DNA of 64,000 nt from Rhizobium leguminosarum (GTDB lineage Bacteria; Pseudomonadota; Alphaproteobacteria; Rhizobiales; Rhizobiaceae): contig NZ_JAGIOR010000001.1 in the NCBI RefSeq assembly GCF_017876795.1, positions 2,134,501-2,198,500 of the forward strand, in the 5' to 3' direction. Under the pieces are notes generated by a model that saw only the letters and a program-made list of their open reading frames with translations, was not told the origin of the DNA and ran no database searches. Numbering within the stretch: the stretch's first letter is position 1; the number at the start of each line of letters is the position of its first letter. This document shows, piece by piece, positions 62,930-64,000 of the stretch. Made by a program: the position numbers and the translations under genes.

Positions 62930-63414
62930 GCCAATACCTCCGAGCTCACGCCGATGCCCGGCGCGGAGCGTATGCGGATCATGACCGAATTTTCCGAGAG
63001 ACAAACGAGTTCGCCGCGCTGGTTTTCCACCTCGTGACGGAACTTGACGATGCCCATGCCGGAGCGCGAGCGCATCGTCCGGGCTTCGAGCACGGTCGAG
63101 TGGCCTTGCAGCGTGTCGCCTGCCAGCACCGGCTTGCGCCATTCCATCAGGTCTATGCCCGGCGCACCCTCGCAGAGCGCGTTCAGGATATAGCTGTCGG
63201 CCATCATGCGCATGAGCATCGAAGAGGTATGCCAGCCGGAGGCCGCGAGCCCGCCTAGAATGCTGGCGCGGCCGGCAGCCTCGTCGAGATGCATCGGCTG
63301 CTGATCGAATTCCCGCGCGAATTCGATGATTTCCTCGGCCAGCACGTGCTTCGGGCCGAGGGCGAAGCGGCGGCCGGGCTGGAAATCCTCTAGGGAAAGC
63401 TTTTCTGCCGTCAT
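62926..63414 (-). CDS. MaoC-like dehydratase (hotdog fold)
   Basis: 162 residues from MTAEKLSLEDFQPG. EFDQQPMHLDEAAGRASILGGLAASGWHTSSM is the MaoC active-site region and aligns well with that of the next gene. ATG 63414 is five bases after GGAGG; an upstream in-frame ATG (63427-63429 on the minus strand) has no such site. Acyl-CoA substrate unknown. Confidence 0.88.
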   Translation of the reverse strand: MTAEKLSLEDFQPGRRFALGPKHVLAEEIIEFAREFDQQPMHLDEAAGRASILGGLAASGWHTSSMLMRMMADSYILNALCEGAPGIDLMEWRKPVLAGDTLQGHSTVLEARTMRSRSGMGIVKFRHEVENQRGELVCLSENSVMIRIRSAPGIGVSSEVLA

Positions 63415-63439
63415 TCGTACCTCCGCCATATGCAGCGCC

Positions 63440-63552
63440 TAGAACAGGATGTTTTAGGCCGGGTCGGCCTAAAAGCTGATTCCTGTTCTAAATTAAATAG
63501 TTAGAGCATGATGTCATGAGAAAACCGCTTACACTTTTCGGCATCATGCTCT
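63440..63552. repeat. RIME-like element, full copy (family A)
   Basis: 113 bp, again two palindromes: TAGAACAGGA/TCCTGTTCTA with inner TTTTAGGCC/GGCCTAAAA (63440-63490), and AGAGCATGAT/ATCATGCTCT around GAAAACCGCTTACACTTTTCGG (63503-63552). It lies 11 bases upstream of the MaoC ribosome site, so it occupies the promoter region of that operon. Confidence 0.85.
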
Positions 63553-63606
63553 AGTGCTTACAATAGCATCCGCGCGGGCTCAATGATTCCGGGGAGATAA
63601 ACCGGT

Positions 63607-64000
63607 ATGACGGAACTAAGGTCGATACTCGACGAGGCAGCGCGCCAAGGGCTGATTTCACCGGAGGCGGGCGGGCGGCTTCTGCCGTTCCTGAGCGAAC
63701 GCGGCGTCGCTGTCGTCGGAGATCCCGCCGGCGTCGCCGAGGTGCAGCCGGCCATGGCGGCGGAAGGGCGGGCGTGGTCAGATACCGAGACGCCGCGTTT
63801 CGTGCGCGGCTTCCACGACGTGCTGATCACTATCGGCGTTGTCGTGGCGCTTTGCGGCCTCTGGGGGCTTGCCGCACTTTATGCCGTGCTGCCTGCCATC
63901 ATCGTGCTTTCGGAAATCCTGGTGCACCGCCAGCGGCTTGCCCTGCCGGCCGTCAGCCTGACGATCGCGCTGTTCTGCTGGACATGCCTGCTGATGTCCC
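63607..64000 (+). CDS. Membrane protein, 5' part only (DUF2157-like)
   Basis: Open from ATG 63607 to the end of the window, 131 codons, no stop. The ribosome site is GGGGAGATAAACCGGT. The soluble front (MTELRSILDEAARQGLISPE...GRLLPFLSERG) resembles the cytoplasmic start of DUF2157 membrane proteins; hydrophobic helices follow at about residues 72-104 (DVLITIGVVVALCGLWGLAALYAVL) and from about 115. The family is tentative because the gene is cut. Confidence 0.7.
   Translation, partial: MTELRSILDEAARQGLISPEAGGRLLPFLSERGVAVVGDPAGVAEVQPAMAAEGRAWSDTETPRFVRGFHDVLITIGVVVALCGLWGLAALYAVLPAIIVLSEILVHRQRLALPAVSLTIALFCWTCLLMS

Overview
The window reads as an ordinary chromosomal stretch of a fast-growing alphaproteobacterial rhizobium, most likely the Rhizobium leguminosarum/etli clade. 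The grounds are a fused trpE(G) gene behind a WWW leader peptide, a choXWV choline transporter, a ShmR-type haemin receptor next to trpE(G), a NolR-like regulator, fbcFBH-type bc1 genes, high GC with long antisense shadow frames, and two families of dispersed intergenic palindromes, one of them RIME-like. The gene set (choXWV, shmR, trpE(G), leuA) recalls one neighbourhood of the Sinorhizobium meliloti chromosome; that comparison is from memory and was not computed. I saw no tRNA, rRNA, CRISPR array, prophage or conjugative element.

Layout. 1-7 kb: 3' part of an HD-GYP gene, an omega-aminotransferase, a NolR-like ArsR repressor, a HugZ-type haem protein and choV-choW-choX, all but the first on the minus strand. 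7-16 kb: thymidine kinase, a coiled-coil protein of unknown role, a DUF2333 protein, a LuxR solo with a PAS partner, a periplasmic protein made of two Clp-like domains, a UPF0114 membrane protein and fhs. 16-23 kb: an extensin-like zinc-fold protein, divergent from the shmR haemin receptor. shmR carries a RirA-type iron box upstream and is broken by a 724-bp deleted IS5-type element. Then trpL/trpE(G). 23-32 kb: DUF2161, CDF exporter, queF, DUF2076, a ClpP paralogue, an SDR with a changed catalytic motif, BenE, and leuA behind a leucine-rich leader peptide.

32-45 kb: an ECF sigma/anti-sigma pair, a TPR protein, a phosphoesterase, a Nudix enzyme, a glutathionyl-hydroquinone reductase, two GNATs, and a five-gene MoxR-DUF58-DUF4159-amidotransferase-like-GNAT operon. 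45-53 kb: DUF1285-Nudix-CCA transferase with ATGA overlaps, a DUF1059 protein, an IS110-family element with a structured non-coding flank, hemF, a Na/Pi cotransporter and trmL. 53-64 kb: two related ABC exporters with an orphan antitoxin-like gene between them, an EEP-family phosphatase, petABC (cytochrome bc1), apt, two MaoC hydratases between RIME-like repeats, and the 5' end of a membrane protein.

Most of the window is housekeeping. The items that repay attention are: (1) the receptor broken by a non-autonomous IS whose precise loss would restore the frame; (2) trpL and leuL, which both sit exactly seven bases after a good -10 box and have no Shine-Dalgarno, so both attenuator peptides look leaderless; (3) the hairpin-rich flank of the IS110 element, a candidate bridge/seek RNA; (4) a double Clp-like protein whose second domain has lost the catalytic His; (5) an SDR with YxxxN; (6) a LuxR solo with an altered ligand pocket. 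I found no clear evidence of a wholly new multi-gene system.
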